Shown piece after piece: positions 11,614 to 23,941 of a stretch of 64,000 nt of DNA. Both the position numbers and the translations under genes were made by a program. Location: positions 41,912,001 to 41,976,000 of the forward strand of contig CM114272.1 in NCBI GenBank assembly GCA_050084515.1, written 5' to 3'. The notes under the pieces were generated by a model. That model did no database searches and was not told where the DNA came from. It saw only the letters and a list, made by a program, of their open reading frames with translations. This DNA comes from Blasia pusilla (Eukaryota > Marchantiophyta > Marchantiopsida > Blasiales). The stretch's first letter is position 1, and every line of letters starts with the position of its first letter.

Positions 11614-11625
11614 TGGTATCAAAGC
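11614..11625 (+). promoter_or_regulatory. Primer-binding site (tRNA-iMet type), family B
   Basis: TGGTATCAAAGC lies 2 nt after the LTR end. It differs at one base from the usual plant retrotransposon primer site TGGTATCAGAGC, which is complementary to the 3' end of initiator tRNA-Met. The leader after it (CTAATCCTTGGTGA) matches the leader of the minus copy near 27,460. Confidence 0.85.
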
Positions 11626-12915
11626 TAATCCTTGGTGAGCAAGCTAGAACTTGAGGTCATAGGAGCAATGGCCAACTAGACACTTGGGGGAGGACCCAAG
11701 GTAGTAGTGAGACATAGACGCTGGAGAGGCGTCGAGTCAAGCGACAAAAGTCGAGAGACAAACGGATGCCTGATAAAGACCCAAAGGAAGAGCTGATTTG
11801 ATAAAGATTTAAAAAATATTCCCCGAAAATTCATAGATTTCTTAAGGACGGATAATCGGCACTAGAGCTGTTGTGCAAGGCATCAAAACTTAAGTTCTAA
11901 TATCCCTTGTGTGGAAAAGTGAGAAAGTGTGGAAAGGTCAGAAAAAGTGAGGAGGAGAGCTTCTCACTTTATTGGAACTCATGTTCTGACACCCTTGTTG
12001 GTAAACATGATTTAGGTAAAGAAGTGTTACGCGGTGTAGTCTTCCCTCTATGAGAGGTTGAAAAAGGCTCGGTGCCACTAGTGTGGAGGAACTAGTGCCA
12101 CTATGATGGAGTAGTTACAGGAGCGTACGTAGCTAGAGTTGTTATCCACAAAGTTAATACAGTTGAGGGGAGGCATGCGAACTTAAGTTCTGATAGAGGA
12201 GAGCCCTCCCATGAGGCACTATGGAGCAGAGTTGTGAAGAAAGAACTAGAACTGGAAATCTGATTCAATAGCGAGGGTCGTCTCTAGGGAGCGCTACGGT
12301 AGGCGGGGGGGAGGGGAGGAGTTGCAAAAGAGATTTGGAACTCAAGTTCCATTTGAGCACAATTGACCCTAGGCATGGCTTAATTGTGTGTGGTGATCAT
12401 CTCGATGGCATAACAAAGATCAGCGTGGCGGGAGTGACAAGGAAGCAAGGCAAGGGTTGTCCAATCGTTCATGTATAGAGATGTTAGGATTCATAGTTAG
12501 ATGGAACTTAGACTTGTGTGCATAATAGCCAATTTATGTTCGCACAAAATTTGTCATGCTAGTGAGGAAAAGGGCAAGATAGTATGGAGGCCTTAGAGAG
12601 GTCTTGTACTTCCCTATTTTGAGAGGTCATATGTGACGTGCTCTTAAGAGATGGCCTATGTACACTCGTAGGCCACCCTTCCCTTTATGAGGACTTTTGG
12701 ATCGGCCGAGCCTAAGGATATGGTTAGAGATATAGAAGGAATGATATGTTTTTGCAATATCCCATAGGTGGATGGAGATAAAGTGGTTACAAAAGTCGCA
12801 GTAAGAGCTTCTGAGCCACAAGGATCTGATGTGGAGTTGGATCCAAGGTTGCACACGAACATGTTTATGGCCGTAGACTTATGTCCATCCCGAGGACGGA
12901 CATGTTTGTGCTAGT
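11626..12915 (+). other. Family B leader passing into unrecognised sequence
   Basis: The first 150 bases parallel the leader of the minus copy (ACCCAAGGTAG, GTGAG). After about 11,800 I recognise no gag or pol. The text contains repeated phrases such as GGAACTCAAGTTC and AACTTAAGTTCTGAT, which suggest another degraded element. At 12,870-12,910 an isolated CATCCCGAGGACGGACATG piece resembles the hAT-like family's internal motif. Confidence 0.4.
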
Positions 12916-13400
12916 CGAACAAGCCAAATATGCCCATGGCTTTACCCAAGCCTGTGCTGTATCTCTTCCAAGAAACCCGACACCCTTTTTTGCTCAATTT
13001 CTAGGCCGCGTTGGACTAACAAGGTCTTATGTTGGACTCGTATGCTCTTTTATTTAAAGTTGGCTACATGCTAATCCACCTCCCATCTTCCCAACTCCTA
13101 AAATGGGATTAAAACATAAACTCATCAAGAAAGGGTCCACAAGTGGGCCAGAAAATGCTCATAAGTGGGGGATTAGCCCCTACTTATCCAAATTTGACTC
13201 CTTTCCTTCATAATTTCCTCCTTTTCTTTGAGAGTAGACCAGTTTTGGATTAGGCCCAAACTTCTATTTATGTGTTGAGAACTTTGGGCTTTCAAGGTTG
13301 GTAGGAAATTTGGGGAAATTCGTTGTGTGCCTTTGGGCCGGGGATAGTTAGACTTGTTTGTGACAAACTTGGGTATTTGCACTCCTTGTTGTGTATTAAA
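12916..13400. other. Junction sequence before the Helitron, nothing recognised
   Basis: No domain, repeat copy or terminal hairpin could be assigned. The Helitron coding homology stops abruptly near 13,400, so its 3' end may be truncated here. Confidence 0.3.
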
Positions 13401-13429
13401 CAATCTCTCTTGGAAACCGAGACATCACG

Positions 13430-14490
13430 CTTGCATTAATGTCATCAACATCTTTACTTGTCAGAAGTCAAAATTTCCGTATCTCTCAAGAAATCGATGT
13501 CGTTGAATTCGCATGGAAAATTGCCATAAATCAAATAAATAAGATCACATATCTTATTACTTTTAGTCATAATTTCAGATGGTAATCGTATAAAATCTTC
13601 TCCCAAATGAGGATCCAAAGGTACACGACCATCTCCCATTTCTAATAACCAATCAACAAAAGTTTGTTGTTAAGTACGCAAGTGACCTTCCAACCTTTGA
13701 TCTCGCATGTTTGTTGTCAACTTCATGACCCTTACATCAGACCAAAGAGATAACCTCTTTATGACCTCTTTATGATTTGCGGCCGATCCCTATGACGAAA
13801 AACAGGAAACACTTGACGAAAATCACCACTACATACTATAAGTTTTCCACCAAATAGTAATTGTTGTAGATCATACAAAATAACTCCCATAATATCTTGT
13901 AAAGTTTGATTTATAGCCTCAAATGCGTGACGATGAGCCATAGGTGATTCGTCCCATTTAATAAGCATTGCAACACGGATTAAGTGCGCTCCATCATTAT
14001 TAACTAATAAACTAAAATATAAAAAGGGGAATAAATTAGAAGTTGTGCCACCAGAATAAGAGGTAATTAAAATTTGTGGATCACGAGAATTGGCACTTAC
14101 TTGCAAGTAGAGCTCTCATGCAGATTAATGGGGATTTTGAATCACAAATGTGCAGTACGTCCTCCGTCTAAGAATAGAGCACCTATTCCGGATGACACCA
14201 CAACCAAAGCTATACCTCTTGCACTCCTTCCACTTGCAAGAAAAAAATTATATAAAAAAAATCCCCGTTCCACCTCGGCCATTAATGAAAATAACTTTTG
14301 GAGATGATGAAGCATCCAAGCATATTTGATCAAGCTCATCATGTACAGCATCCCAAATAGTATGTTGTCCTTCATTTAGACACGCTTCTCCCAATTGCAC
14401 TTGCTCAAATAGTTCTTCTTTATCATACAATCGCTCTTGTTCCTTTAAATATGAATTTGATTCAAAGTGTTGGAAGTCAAGTTGGGGCAT
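13430..14490 (-). pseudogene. Helitron PIF1-like helicase domain
   Basis: The domain starts with the Walker A region at about 14,270 (VIFINGRGGTG). It continues through ALVVVSSGIGALFLDGGRTAHL (motif Ia, near 14,200), the Walker B-type IKWDESPMAHRHAFEA (about 13,950), then FGGKLIVCSGDFRQVFPV (13,850-13,800) and, after a gap, FLRDTEILTSDK with DVDDIN (13,460-13,430). The lysine-threonine of Walker A is gone: the frame slips in a run of eight T (coding sense) right after GGTG. A TGA replaces the codon after RTAHL. A one-base slip occurs near 13,456. In a functional element this helicase unwinds DNA during rolling-circle transfer; this copy cannot. Confidence 0.85.
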
Positions 14491-14647
14491 GTCTGGAAAG
14501 TCTGAGAGTATTTTTCCTTGATCTTGTTAATAATAATGGACTTCCAACAATGCACTATTAACCATAGCATCTTCAACGGGAAGATTAGGAATTCCAATTT
14601 TCTACAAAATAGGATGATAATCCAAAATTAGTTAGTATGTTGAATGC

Positions 14648-15438
14648 TCAATAGAAGATACTATTAAGAACAAAACAAATGATGCAAGGGTAGTAATGAA
14701 TTCTTACCGGACGTTGTTCATATAAAAGATCTTCTACCAGTGGAACCAAGAATTGACTCCAAAGTGTTGCAGGTTGAGCATGTGTGTTGTACGCTAGAAT
14801 AATTGCAAATAGGCGACGAAGTGAAGAACCAATATGGGTTGTAGAAGCTTCTTCAAAGCAAGAGAACACTTCCCTATCATCCTCAAGAAGTCCCAATTGG
14901 ATAGCACCCTCTTTGAATGTTGGACATAATACCCCATTAATAGTTCTCAAACATTTGTACTTAGTTGTTGCTCGTACATGATGGAGAAGTAATCTCAACC
15001 AATGACATTCTCCTTCATCTATGAGGAAGTAAACTAAATGAGTTTATCCCAACATATAGAGGCATCGCTTTAGAGGTGCAATATAAAAGCAACCATACAC
15101 AAAGAAGCTTTGAGCATTTACCTAGATGAATAAGGTATAAGCAGCCAATGGGATGGCCACAACCATTTTTTTTTTGCACCCTATGAATCCATCTCTTGTT
15201 ACTCCAACGATAATAAGAAGGAAAATCTGTATAGATATTTTTGAGCACTAGAGTGAGATAGATTGGTTACAAACCATTGGGTCAATGTTGTCTCTCTTTT
15301 TAGTTGCAAAATATCTCCATGAGCGTCAACATCATTGAAGGAGACTAATTTTTGTTTTAGAAGATGGAGTGCTAGCCGTACGATACTTGGAAGTTCAGCA
15401 TGTAGACTAAACTTAAAGAGACGCCAACATGCCTCCAA
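14648..15438 (-). pseudogene. Helitron Rep-helicase linker region
   Basis: In minus-strand order, 15,438-15,199 gives EACWRLFKFSLHAELPSIVR, 15,248-15,015 gives DFPSYYRWSNKRW and a GCLYLIHLGK-type stretch, and 14,998-14,648 gives RLLLHHVRATTKYKCLRTING and LGLLEDDREV. These are conserved blocks between Rep and helicase in plant Helitron proteins. The blocks are in different frames with introns or lesions between them. Confidence 0.8.
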
Positions 15439-15531
15439 AGAAGATACATATAAAGAATTATGAGATTTCCAAGTATTTGAGTAAGAAAAATGAAATGAAG
15501 TTGAGAAATAAAATATAACGCATCAGAGAAG

Positions 15532-16320
15532 TCAATCCACAAAATTATACCTCGCATCAAGATATGACGTTGTCTCGTCAATAACTTTGATTACATTGGA
15601 TGTATCCATATCCTTTGACAACTTAAATGACACAGCATCACATCCATTATAAACATATTTGTATAAGTACTTGACGTGAGAAACACTACTTGTAATCTCC
15701 AAATTAATATGACACTTGAAGAGGGTGCATAACATAGGACTGTAAGGCACAACCCAATGATTATCCAATGAATGTTCATTCTTAATGATTGCCCTTCCAT
15801 TCTCCAATCTACAAAAACACAATCATAATAATAATGAATCATGAATGAATGCATTAGAAGGAATCATGAATACATATTCCTTAAAAATGAAAGGGTCCTT
15901 ACCTACGATATATGGGATAACTGTCTTCCGTTCCGATAGTGTTGGCCGCAAAAGCTTTAGGATAGCCTTTTGTAAAATTTTTTATTTCCTTATCCATACA
16001 TGGTGCATTTGGATTTAATGGTCCACATGGCTCGTGAACCATGCAATTAGCAATAGTAGAATATAATCTTGGATGGGTAGATTAATCAGGGCTTTTGGCT
16101 GAAATGATACGATCATAATCAAGTGTGGTCCAAGGTTTATCCTCACGACCTAAAATAATAAGGACGCGCGCATGCAAAAATCCTCTATTTTGGAATTCCA
16201 CCACATGGATGCATTCTACAACTCGTCCGAATATCTTCTTCTTGAAGATAAGTTGTAACAACTCCTTTCTTTTTCTTCTAAAAAACCCGCACGACCAAAT
16301 GTGGTCGGTCTGCAGCTAAT
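15532..16320 (-). pseudogene. Helitron Rep core with defective HUH motif and intact tyrosine motif
   Basis: Near 16,190 the minus strand reads VEFQNRGFLHARVLII. Functional Helitrons have HAH or HVH at this place (two metal-binding histidines), so here the second His is Arg. The sequence continues CMVHEPCGPLNPNAPCM (about 16,020) to a GTAAGG donor near 15,903. The next exon (15,822-15,532) carries NHWVVPYSP and VKYLYKYVYNG, the Y2 motif with both candidate catalytic tyrosines present. An in-frame TAA follows SAKSPD near 16,085. Rep nicks and rejoins single-stranded DNA; loss of the metal-binding His alone would disable it. Confidence 0.8.
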
Positions 16321-17556
16321 TGACCAGGTAATAGGTTTGATGCAATCTCCTCCCACTTTGGATTGCATGTCATGGTCAAGAAGTAGTCGAGCTTCCCCAA
16401 ATTTTGTACAATTGCCATTGCATCCTGATACAATTGATGCATTTGACGTTGCCCTCTAGTAAAAGAAGAAGGTAATATAATGCGTCTCCCAAGCCTTCCA
16501 CTATCCGCATCTTGTCCATGCATGGCATCCTTTACACCTTGATATAATTCAGCCTTCAACTCCTTTTGATTTAAGGACACCCATGATAATCGTTGCATCT
16601 CTACAATGGCATAGAGGTCAACCATATATTCTTGAGTAAGTCGACAAAGCCACAATAAGCGATTGTAATCTTCTCCTCCAATCCGCGTTTGAAGTCGAAA
16701 ATATGCAAATTGCAAGGCAATAATACATTTTGTTCTTCTTTCCTAAAAAATATTACCATCATATATCCATGCAATCATCTCAAGGCTTAATATGGCCCTA
16801 TTGTTGGGATTCTCTATAGCCTTCAATTCGCCGACAGGATATTCCAAGATGCCAACTTGCTTCATCATAGATAAATAATAAAACAAAGTGTAAGGGAATA
16901 TAAGCTTCATTGAGGTAGGATATACATTTGACTCCTCCTCCATGTATTTGTACAATTATATCACGATGCTCAGCGTGTTCACTTCCATCGTCGGGAAAAA
17001 TAGTAGTAACCTTAGAAGCACATGGTAAGTTATAGCCCTTTGCATCAAGAACTCTCTTACTTGCCTTGAGGATGATCCGCATATTAAGATCACTTGCTTC
17101 ACGTGCCATATAACGCAAGATCTTCACATATGGATTGAATTCATGTAATATATCCAGGAGACCTTTCAAAATATCCACATTAAGATCTGAAGATGTAGAC
17201 ATAACTGTAGTATGATTTTCCAATTCATTTGTAGTATCATGGATGTATAGTTGAGTAAATTAGGGATTTCCCCCTATATCAGGATGTAAAGGTCCAATGG
17301 AATGATAGATCCCACCTTGGACCCTCAAGTATCTAGCGCCACCAATTTGTTCGTCTACATGCACCCTAGTAGATGTAAGTTGAAGTGCCCAATTATAAAC
17401 TCGAGCATGTGTAAGAAAATGAAGGCTTCTAGGACCAACACCCAAAATCAAGGAGTTCAAAAATGAAGGAGATGATCTCAAGAGAGGTAAATGTATTCTC
17501 CCATGTCCAAAACACATGCCATATGCTGAGTCACCAAACTTAGTACCTTTGACCAT
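16278..17556 (-). pseudogene. Helitron N-terminal conserved domain
   Basis: The 16,715-16,278 frame matches the Helitron-like N domain closely: LPSSFTRGQRQMHQLYQDAM, LTMTCNPKWEEI, NLLPGQLAADRPHLV. Upstream, 17,223-16,798 and 17,556-17,260 give the blocks that precede it (GGARYLRVQGGIYHSIGPL; QLYIHDTTNELENH; DIIVQIHGGGVKCISYLNEA; PLHFVLLF). A TAA separates GGNP from the QLYIHDT block near 17,258, and the 16,955-16,743 part lies in a shifted frame. The order and content are those of an autonomous Helitron. Confidence 0.85.
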
Positions 17557-17565
17557 TTCACATTT

Positions 17566-18690
17566 CTAATGTAAAGGGCGGCATAAGGGACATATCTCTA
17601 TCATAGAACCTAATGTATGACGACCGCTGGTAGGATTCAAACTCCTTTGTAATCGCAACTTCCAAATATCACTTTCTTGGAAATTTGGCCTCCTTGCAAG
17701 ATTGAGTAATTTATTTAATCTTACAATTCTATCAACAACAGACGACGGAAAAATTCTAGAAGCATTTGATATAGTGGCACGTTGTGGAGATAACACAACT
17801 CCATTAGCAGACAAGGCATCTACTTTTGACATTGATTTATCCCCGAGTTGGGCAAGAGTCGATGAATTGCTGACAACTTCATCTCGAATTGGAGTAGGAA
17901 GAGTGGTTGAAGAATTTTCAACAACTTCATTGTGAATTGGAATAAGAAGAGTGCTAGGTAACTCAACTTGTGGTGGCCTAATCGTGGATGTATTCTCGAT
18001 AACTTCATGGAATGCATTGTCAACTAACTCGAGTCTTGGCGATATATAAATATACTTTGTCAATTTTTTGCTCGCTTGATTTTCTCCTACTATTACTCCA
18101 TCCTCATGGGAAGGCTTGAGAAAATATATCAACATATTGACAAGAATAAGTACAAATCAAATATGAAGTGAATCAAATATGAATCAAATATAAAAAGTTA
18201 GATTATAGATACCTTATCAATACAATAGTTGCAATACTGTAGGGCTGAACTTGACCATGAAGCGCTTTCCTTCTTTTTCTATACTCTCGATGGTAATTCC
18301 TCTATTTTTCTTTGAGAGCTTCCATTCTATTAGTGCAAATAGCAAGCTTTCGTTTTTGGGCTTCGCCACGTAGAACCTTCCGAAAGTCACGTATATCGAC
18401 AGGATTCAATGGGATTGGAAGTCTGGAACAACATATGAATGTTAAAAGCTTACAAAATTAAATGAAAAGTCAAGATTCTATAAGGTGGGAAATTGGACAT
18501 GCTAAATGAGAGTCAATGTAGTAAACTTACATTGGAGATATTTCGGGTCGGAGTTCATCTTCAACGTGTGTTTGTTGTGCTAAGATTTCCTTACGACGGG
18601 CAAGCCTTTTTTGTTGTGCGTTTGCACACATCAATTTTTGAAAGTCACGCAAATCCGTAGGATTTGATGGAAGAGGAAGTTTGTGTAACA
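17566..18690 (-). pseudogene. Helitron N-terminal exons with a duplicated RDF motif
   Basis: The 18,135-17,566 frame encodes a hydrophilic region with a threefold repeat of the type xSTxLPTPI(H/R)(D/N)EVVxNSST (17,960-17,860). Upstream, two exon-like segments resemble each other: near 18,650-18,540 PTDLRDFQKLMCANAQQKRLA and near 18,405-18,320 PVDIRDFRKVLRGEAQKRKLA. Both are followed by short Lys/Arg-rich helices. I do not know their role, and they may be DNA-binding. No start codon could be assigned. Confidence 0.5.
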
Positions 18691-19430
18691 ATTGGGTTTA
18701 TAATCGTTTATTGCATGAGATAAATATATTCTCGAAGAAATGGTATGTAAGACATCATCGTTGAAATGGAAATAGATGCTTACTTCCCTACGCTAAACAA
18801 AGGTGCTTACATCATGGAGGTGTTCTTCAATGCTTCAATATGTCTTCCCGAACTTTGTTGTGAAATTGGCATATTTGTAATAACACCAAGTGGCCGTCTC
18901 TCTATGTTTAGTGATGATATGCCAACACTCACCATCTACTGACACACCACAAAAGTATTAATTAAACTTGAAAATTGAAATAAAGTGACGAAAAGAATAT
19001 AAAATAAAGAGAAGAGAAAAGAAAAGAAAAGAAAAGAAAAGGGAAATTAGTAGGGGCATTTTTTCATTTCAAATTAAATTTCTTTTTAATTATAAAGAGA
19101 GTGCCTTCTTGATTTGCAAAAACTGAGAGGAGATGAAATTTCTAAAAAAACAAGAGAAGAGAAAGAGGGAAAGAAAAGAATTTAGGGAATGAGAATAAAG
19201 GGGAAGTTTTTATTTTTAATTTTTAATTTTCTCTCAAAATTGTAAATAAAGTGGAAAAAATTGGGAGAAATTTTAATTGCAAGAGGGAAAAAATCCTAAA
19301 ACAAGTATGTGGGAACAGATCAGAAAAAAATTTGATGGGAAGAAGGGGAATAAATTGAGAAAAAAGTTAAAAAGGGAGAAAATGATATATTAAAAAATAA
19401 TTCTAAGGAAATTAATAAAACGGCCAGGTT
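18691..19430. other. AT-rich stretch upstream of the Helitron, with (GAAAA)n
   Basis: No gene was seen. A GAAAA pentanucleotide repeat of about five units lies at 19,015-19,041. The rest is purine-rich (AAAGAAAAG, GGAGAAAATT) and may be the Helitron's 5' end or flank. Confidence 0.5.
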
Positions 19431-20169
19431 TGGTAGCCCAAACCTGACCCTAACCTAGCCCTCCCAACCCTAGGCCTGAACCTATCCCCTGCACCCTAGC
19501 GGCGCCGCCTCAAAATTGGAGGGTTATAATTGAACCACTCTCCTATCTAACGGCCAGATAAAGTAGTTAGATGGCCGCAATCTGATGGCTCAGGGTTTGA
19601 GCAGCCAGATTGCAAACCCCTCCTCCTCCCTTCAACCCCCATCACCCCCACCCTCTCCCTCACTTCCTCGCTCATTCCCTTGTCCCTTTGCGCAGCATTG
19701 TCGTTGCCCTATCTAGCCGCCCCCCTTGGTTCGTGCGTTTCCGTTTCCTCTTGCGTGCCCTAGCGCTCAAGCTCCCCCCCCCCCCCCAAAACCCTTGTTC
19801 GTGCTTTGCAATAGGGCCAGGACTTAGGCTTGAGCTCGTGCACGCTCGAGCGCCCCCTCCTCGCTTCGTGCGTTTTGGGTATTTTGTGCGTACTCGAGCG
19901 CTAGGATCGGGGTTCGCTGAGATTGGGGTTCATATTTGGGGTTCTCTCGGCTGACAGATTACATGCCTTTCTTGTAGGCATCTTGCATTTGAGGGATTTG
20001 GCAGCGACTGTAGTGCTGGTCGAGAATGGCGTGATCAGATGGACATGAAAATTGGTTTTAAATCGGCTTGGCATCACTGCTGTTTCGATCCATGTTGGAA
20101 ATTTTTTGACAGTAAGCCATAGCAAACTCAAACTTCAAGACCTTCGTGTCTCTCATTGCAAGAGAGTCC
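19431..20169. other. GC-rich stretch without a convincing gene
   Basis: The ORF at 19,610-19,954 is dominated by Pro, Leu and Arg from C-rich runs, including a 15-C homopolymer at 19,773-19,787, and has no domain. Paired phrases (AACGGCCAG at 19,421 and 19,550; CAGATTGCAAACCCC) hint at a transposon border or a captured promoter. Function unknown. Confidence 0.3.
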
Positions 20170-21460
20170 TTGATTAAGTGCCGCTACCGCTGTCGTGTCG
20201 AGAGTCTTTCTTCGAGCAAGGACGGGCCTTCTAGCTGCGGTAGATGCGGTCGATGCAAGGTGAACTCTCTAATAAGTTCTCCTTTTTCAATAAAAAATTA
20301 TGATGTACACTCTCCATTCTCTCACGACAGGTATCACAAATGGAAGTGCCGAGGCGATCACTTCTTCGTAACATCGGACCCCAAAATTCCTAACTATAAA
20401 ATCCCTATAAACTATTTTACGCTTGTACACGAAGAAGATAGCACAACTAGTGTTAAACCCTACTTGAGCAGGCCTATTGACATCCATGGATCGCTATATA
20501 AGGACATACAAAGTACAATCCCATGTCCTTCCATATGTGACAATAGGAAGAATCACCGGAGTTGGAGATTGCATGACCTAGATCATGAACGCCTCCCCAA
20601 AGTGATAAACTAAATAGCGAGTGAACCAGTGCCTATCTACAAAGAGTACCTTGACATGGTAAGGATTGAGGAAAGGAAAGTCGGGCACAGCTCGTGCTCC
20701 ACCCCTATCCATGCTTGACACACATTCTCTACTCTCCTCAAGAATGGGTTTTGGCGGAGTTATTCTCCCAAGAGGGATAATCCACTCTCATTGGGGAAGT
20801 AACAAGCCAAAACATCCGCTATTTTAGTATGACTAAACTCCTCTACGGTAACAAACCTCTCATCCCCACACACACATACCACACTCTAGAAATCTCTCGA
20901 AGAATAGACCATGGTCAAGTTACTCTCCCAAGAGGGGTGATCCACTCTCATTGGAAGAGCAAGCAATCCCAAAGCCATGTACTCAAGAGAGACACGAGAG
21001 ACTCAAGATGTGGAATAGAAGGTGATGAACCCTTGAAGGTCCCTCCTCTTTATATACTCACAAGGGATCCACAAGAGTACGAAATAGAGCTTATCTTATC
21101 TTGTGCCACATGGCTTCCTCTCAAGGCTTAGCCAATCACATTTTGACACAAGTAGATTTCCTCTTATCTCTTCCAAAATATCCTCTTTTACCCTCATGAT
21201 ATTTTCCAAATTACCCCAACTAACCTAGCCACCAACCAAGACTACTTTTTCTTTTCATTAAAGCAACTACTTTACTTTTATAAAGTCATCTTTTATTTAT
21301 TACCTCCTTTTCCTAAAGTTGGGCCCGCATAAAAGAGGGACCATAAAGAGGTTTAAACATAAGAATCTCCTTTTTCTAAGCCAATTTACTTAATACTAAT
21401 GAAACTCTATCTAACACTTAATGACGAAGGAGTTTACACACTGGTTGGTTTTACTATACG
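20170..21460. repeat. Dispersed repeat C, copy B
   Basis: This is homologous in the same orientation to 6047-7380. It shares GAGAGTCTTTCTTCGAGCAA-type text, GCGGTAGATGCGGTCGATGC, TTACTCTCCCAAGAGG, CCTCCTCTTTATATACTCAC and the GAGGTTTAAACAT stretch near 21,352. It lacks the GC-rich insert of copy A. The 20,300-20,820 part has no counterpart in copy A, so one copy lost it or gained the other insert at the same place. Promoter-like TATA text suggests an LTR or gene-promoter origin, unproven. Confidence 0.6.
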
Positions 21461-23941
21461 ACACCGCTATAGCTTGTACATTGCTATGGCTTATACATTG
21501 CTCTACAGCTATGGCTCTTCCCCTTTGCTCTCATTCCGCTACTGCTCAGATCGGGGTTCAGATCTAATTTACATTGGGTGATCTTGGCTTTCAGGGTTAT
21601 CAATTGTGACATTGGGTGGGTTTAGGGGTATCAACAAAAAATTTGGGTGCTGAGGATCTCTCTCCTATCCTCTGTTGCAATAGCCGCTTTTGCACCATTG
21701 TCACTACAACAAACTCTTTCTTCGATGGGATGGTGTATCCCAGATTTTTCTTGTCCTAGAGTACTCAAGCTGAGTGCTTCGAAGAAGGTTATGTGGTAAG
21801 TAGTTTCAATACACATAATTTCAAAGTAGATATTTCATTCCCCTGAATCTTAGAGTACAATCCGAATGTTGACTTTAACATCCTATAGCTTTTGCCCATT
21901 TTTCTGGGCCCTTACTATCACACGTAGATGTGGGGTAGAATTTATAGGCACATTCCCAACTATCAGGGTAGTCCTTGGAGAGAGCTCTTCCATGTTGGGC
22001 AGTGATGGCTTGCAATATTTTTTCATAGAGATAGCTTGGCACTCTCTTTCGTTGCTAGGCCTCTGAAGGAGATACTCGGGGCTCCCCTGGATCTGACTAT
22101 GCGGATCTTTTTCCAAGCCCTCAAGTGGCTTAGGGAAATATCCCTTGTCCTCCAATGCAAGCTCTCTTCCAACAGGTAGAGAATCCTTTATTGCATGTTC
22201 GAATCCTAGATCATGCATGGGGGTTAGTTTCGTCTCCCAGGGAGGGCTTACACCAAAATGTGACTTCTTCCATTTGCTCAATCGAATACAATTGTTCTGA
22301 GATATGGGGGACCATTTGGAACTCTCCAAAATTTTGAGATCCAGCCTTGACATCGTAATGCTTATTTGCACAAAGGTACTTTGACAACACGCTTTCCTTT
22401 CGTCTGTGTCAATTTTTTGTCTGATATTCTTGTCGACATGATTTTTTCAGCAACCCGAAATCTATTGTGCACCTTTGTTGAAGAGAGTTTTGTAGATCGA
22501 GATGGGAGTTGGAGCTGCAAGAGCTGAAGGTGAGCATAGCAAGTCGGGAGGTGCCGAAGCTAGAGCTGAATCTGAAGCATCAACAGATGGAGCAGTGATC
22601 ATGATTTGGGAGGTGGCTTGAATTGAGAGTTGTTGATTAGTTGAACTTCAAGTGACAACTCCTAGTGATTGTAGTACCTGCAATCACAAAGGAGAAGAGT
22701 TAGGCTCGAAGCATATATGAAAGTATAGGAGTTAGAGCTGAGTTAAACTTTGCTTAGCCTAGAGCAGAGACAATTGAGAAATCCAAAGACAGATGAGAAC
22801 TCCTAGAGATTAATGACACTTGAATAAAGTTGCGCATTAAGCATGAATGGAAAAGTCGTGGCATCGAGTAAATCCAAATTTGAATGCTAAATATATGAAT
22901 GAAACAGACAGTATCCCATCGGAGTAAAAATATAAATAGATTCGTCACTAGCATTCCCTTGAGAACTCCCAAACCCTCAGATTTGTCCTCCATCAAGAAG
23001 AGAACTACATCAATAAATATGGCTTCTCATGATCGCAACTATCTCACGACAAAAATTAATATGACCCTTCAAAATCCCGGACACCCTCGTCATGATCGTA
23101 ATCACCCAATACAGAGTTTAAAACATCATTTAAAAAAAAATTTGTTATATGCGGCGCATGCACCTAAACCCTAATTTTTTTGACACACCATAGTATATTT
23201 CCCAAAAGATACTAAATGCACACAAGCGTCTGTATGGCCCAAAAGGACGTGTGCCGCATGTTGGAGTGTTTGAGAAAGGAGAAGCCACTCCCCCATAATA
23301 GTATAGATTCTAGACACATAGACATCAGTCTTGTTTTTCATTTTGTTCGTTGTGTAGAAAATCCTTCTTATCTTCCTCCTCCAAGCTATATGTTTAGTGG
23401 GACATAATTATGGGGGCGAAAGATGTTAACCAAATGAAGTTGAATGATAGTGCCAAGAGGCAAAGTACATTCCAAAAATGAATTTAACATGGCTATTAGA
23501 GAGGCATGGCTTGACTAGATTTTGAGGGATACGGATGGATTCCATGACTTTACCTTGGAATCTCAAAGATTGTGTATAAGAGTTTCAAAGGCATGAAACT
23601 GGGAAGTTGATGGCAAAAATGATGAGAGATTATGCGCATTTTGTAGCCATCAAGGTTTGAACTTGGTGAGAGTGTATGTCAATCTAAAGATACACAAGAA
23701 AGGGAAGCCCATTGTTATTGAGAAAACTCTACTAGAAATATTTTGTGTAGAGTTAAAAAAAATGCTCAATGTCTTTTTAAGGGAGTTAATACTATGGTGG
23801 GGAAGACATTGGTAGTTCCATAAGGATGTATCTAGATTTTTAGCAAGGATGTAGTAGTAGGAGATGATCGTGAGGATCCTTTGGGCTCAGGTCTACACAA
23901 AACCATGTATCGATATCATCGTTAGCTAAACCAAAACATTT
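21461..23941. other. 2.5 kb without a recognised gene
   Basis: The longest frame (21,883-22,371 minus, 162 codons) has no motif I know and ordinary composition for chance. Around 23,640-23,720 a plus frame reads LNLVRVYVNLKIHKKGKP, which may be degraded transposon coding sequence. Nothing more can be supported. Confidence 0.35.

Larger units (their letters stand above)
13400..18690 (-). mobile_element. Helitron (Rep/helicase rolling-circle transposon), inactivated
   Basis: Read on the minus strand, a chain of exons and broken frames gives the full order of a plant Helitron Rep/Hel protein. The order is a basic N-terminal region (18,690-17,566), the conserved N-terminal domain (17,556-16,278), the HUH/Y2 Rep core (about 16,320-15,532), a linker (15,438-14,648) and a PIF1-like helicase (14,490-13,430). 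Introns are suggested by clean GTAAG donors, for example after residues IYR at about 15,905 and STCK at about 14,100. Several key residues are lost. I could not identify the terminal 5'-TC or 3'-hairpin-CTRR with confidence, so the borders are those of the coding homology. Confidence 0.85.

Noticed and set aside
19610-19954. 114-codon Pro-rich ORF
   Set aside because: Runs through a 15-C homopolymer and C-rich repeats; no domain.
21883-22371. 162-codon minus-strand ORF
   Set aside because: No motif, no homologous copy in the window, no exon neighbours; may be chance.
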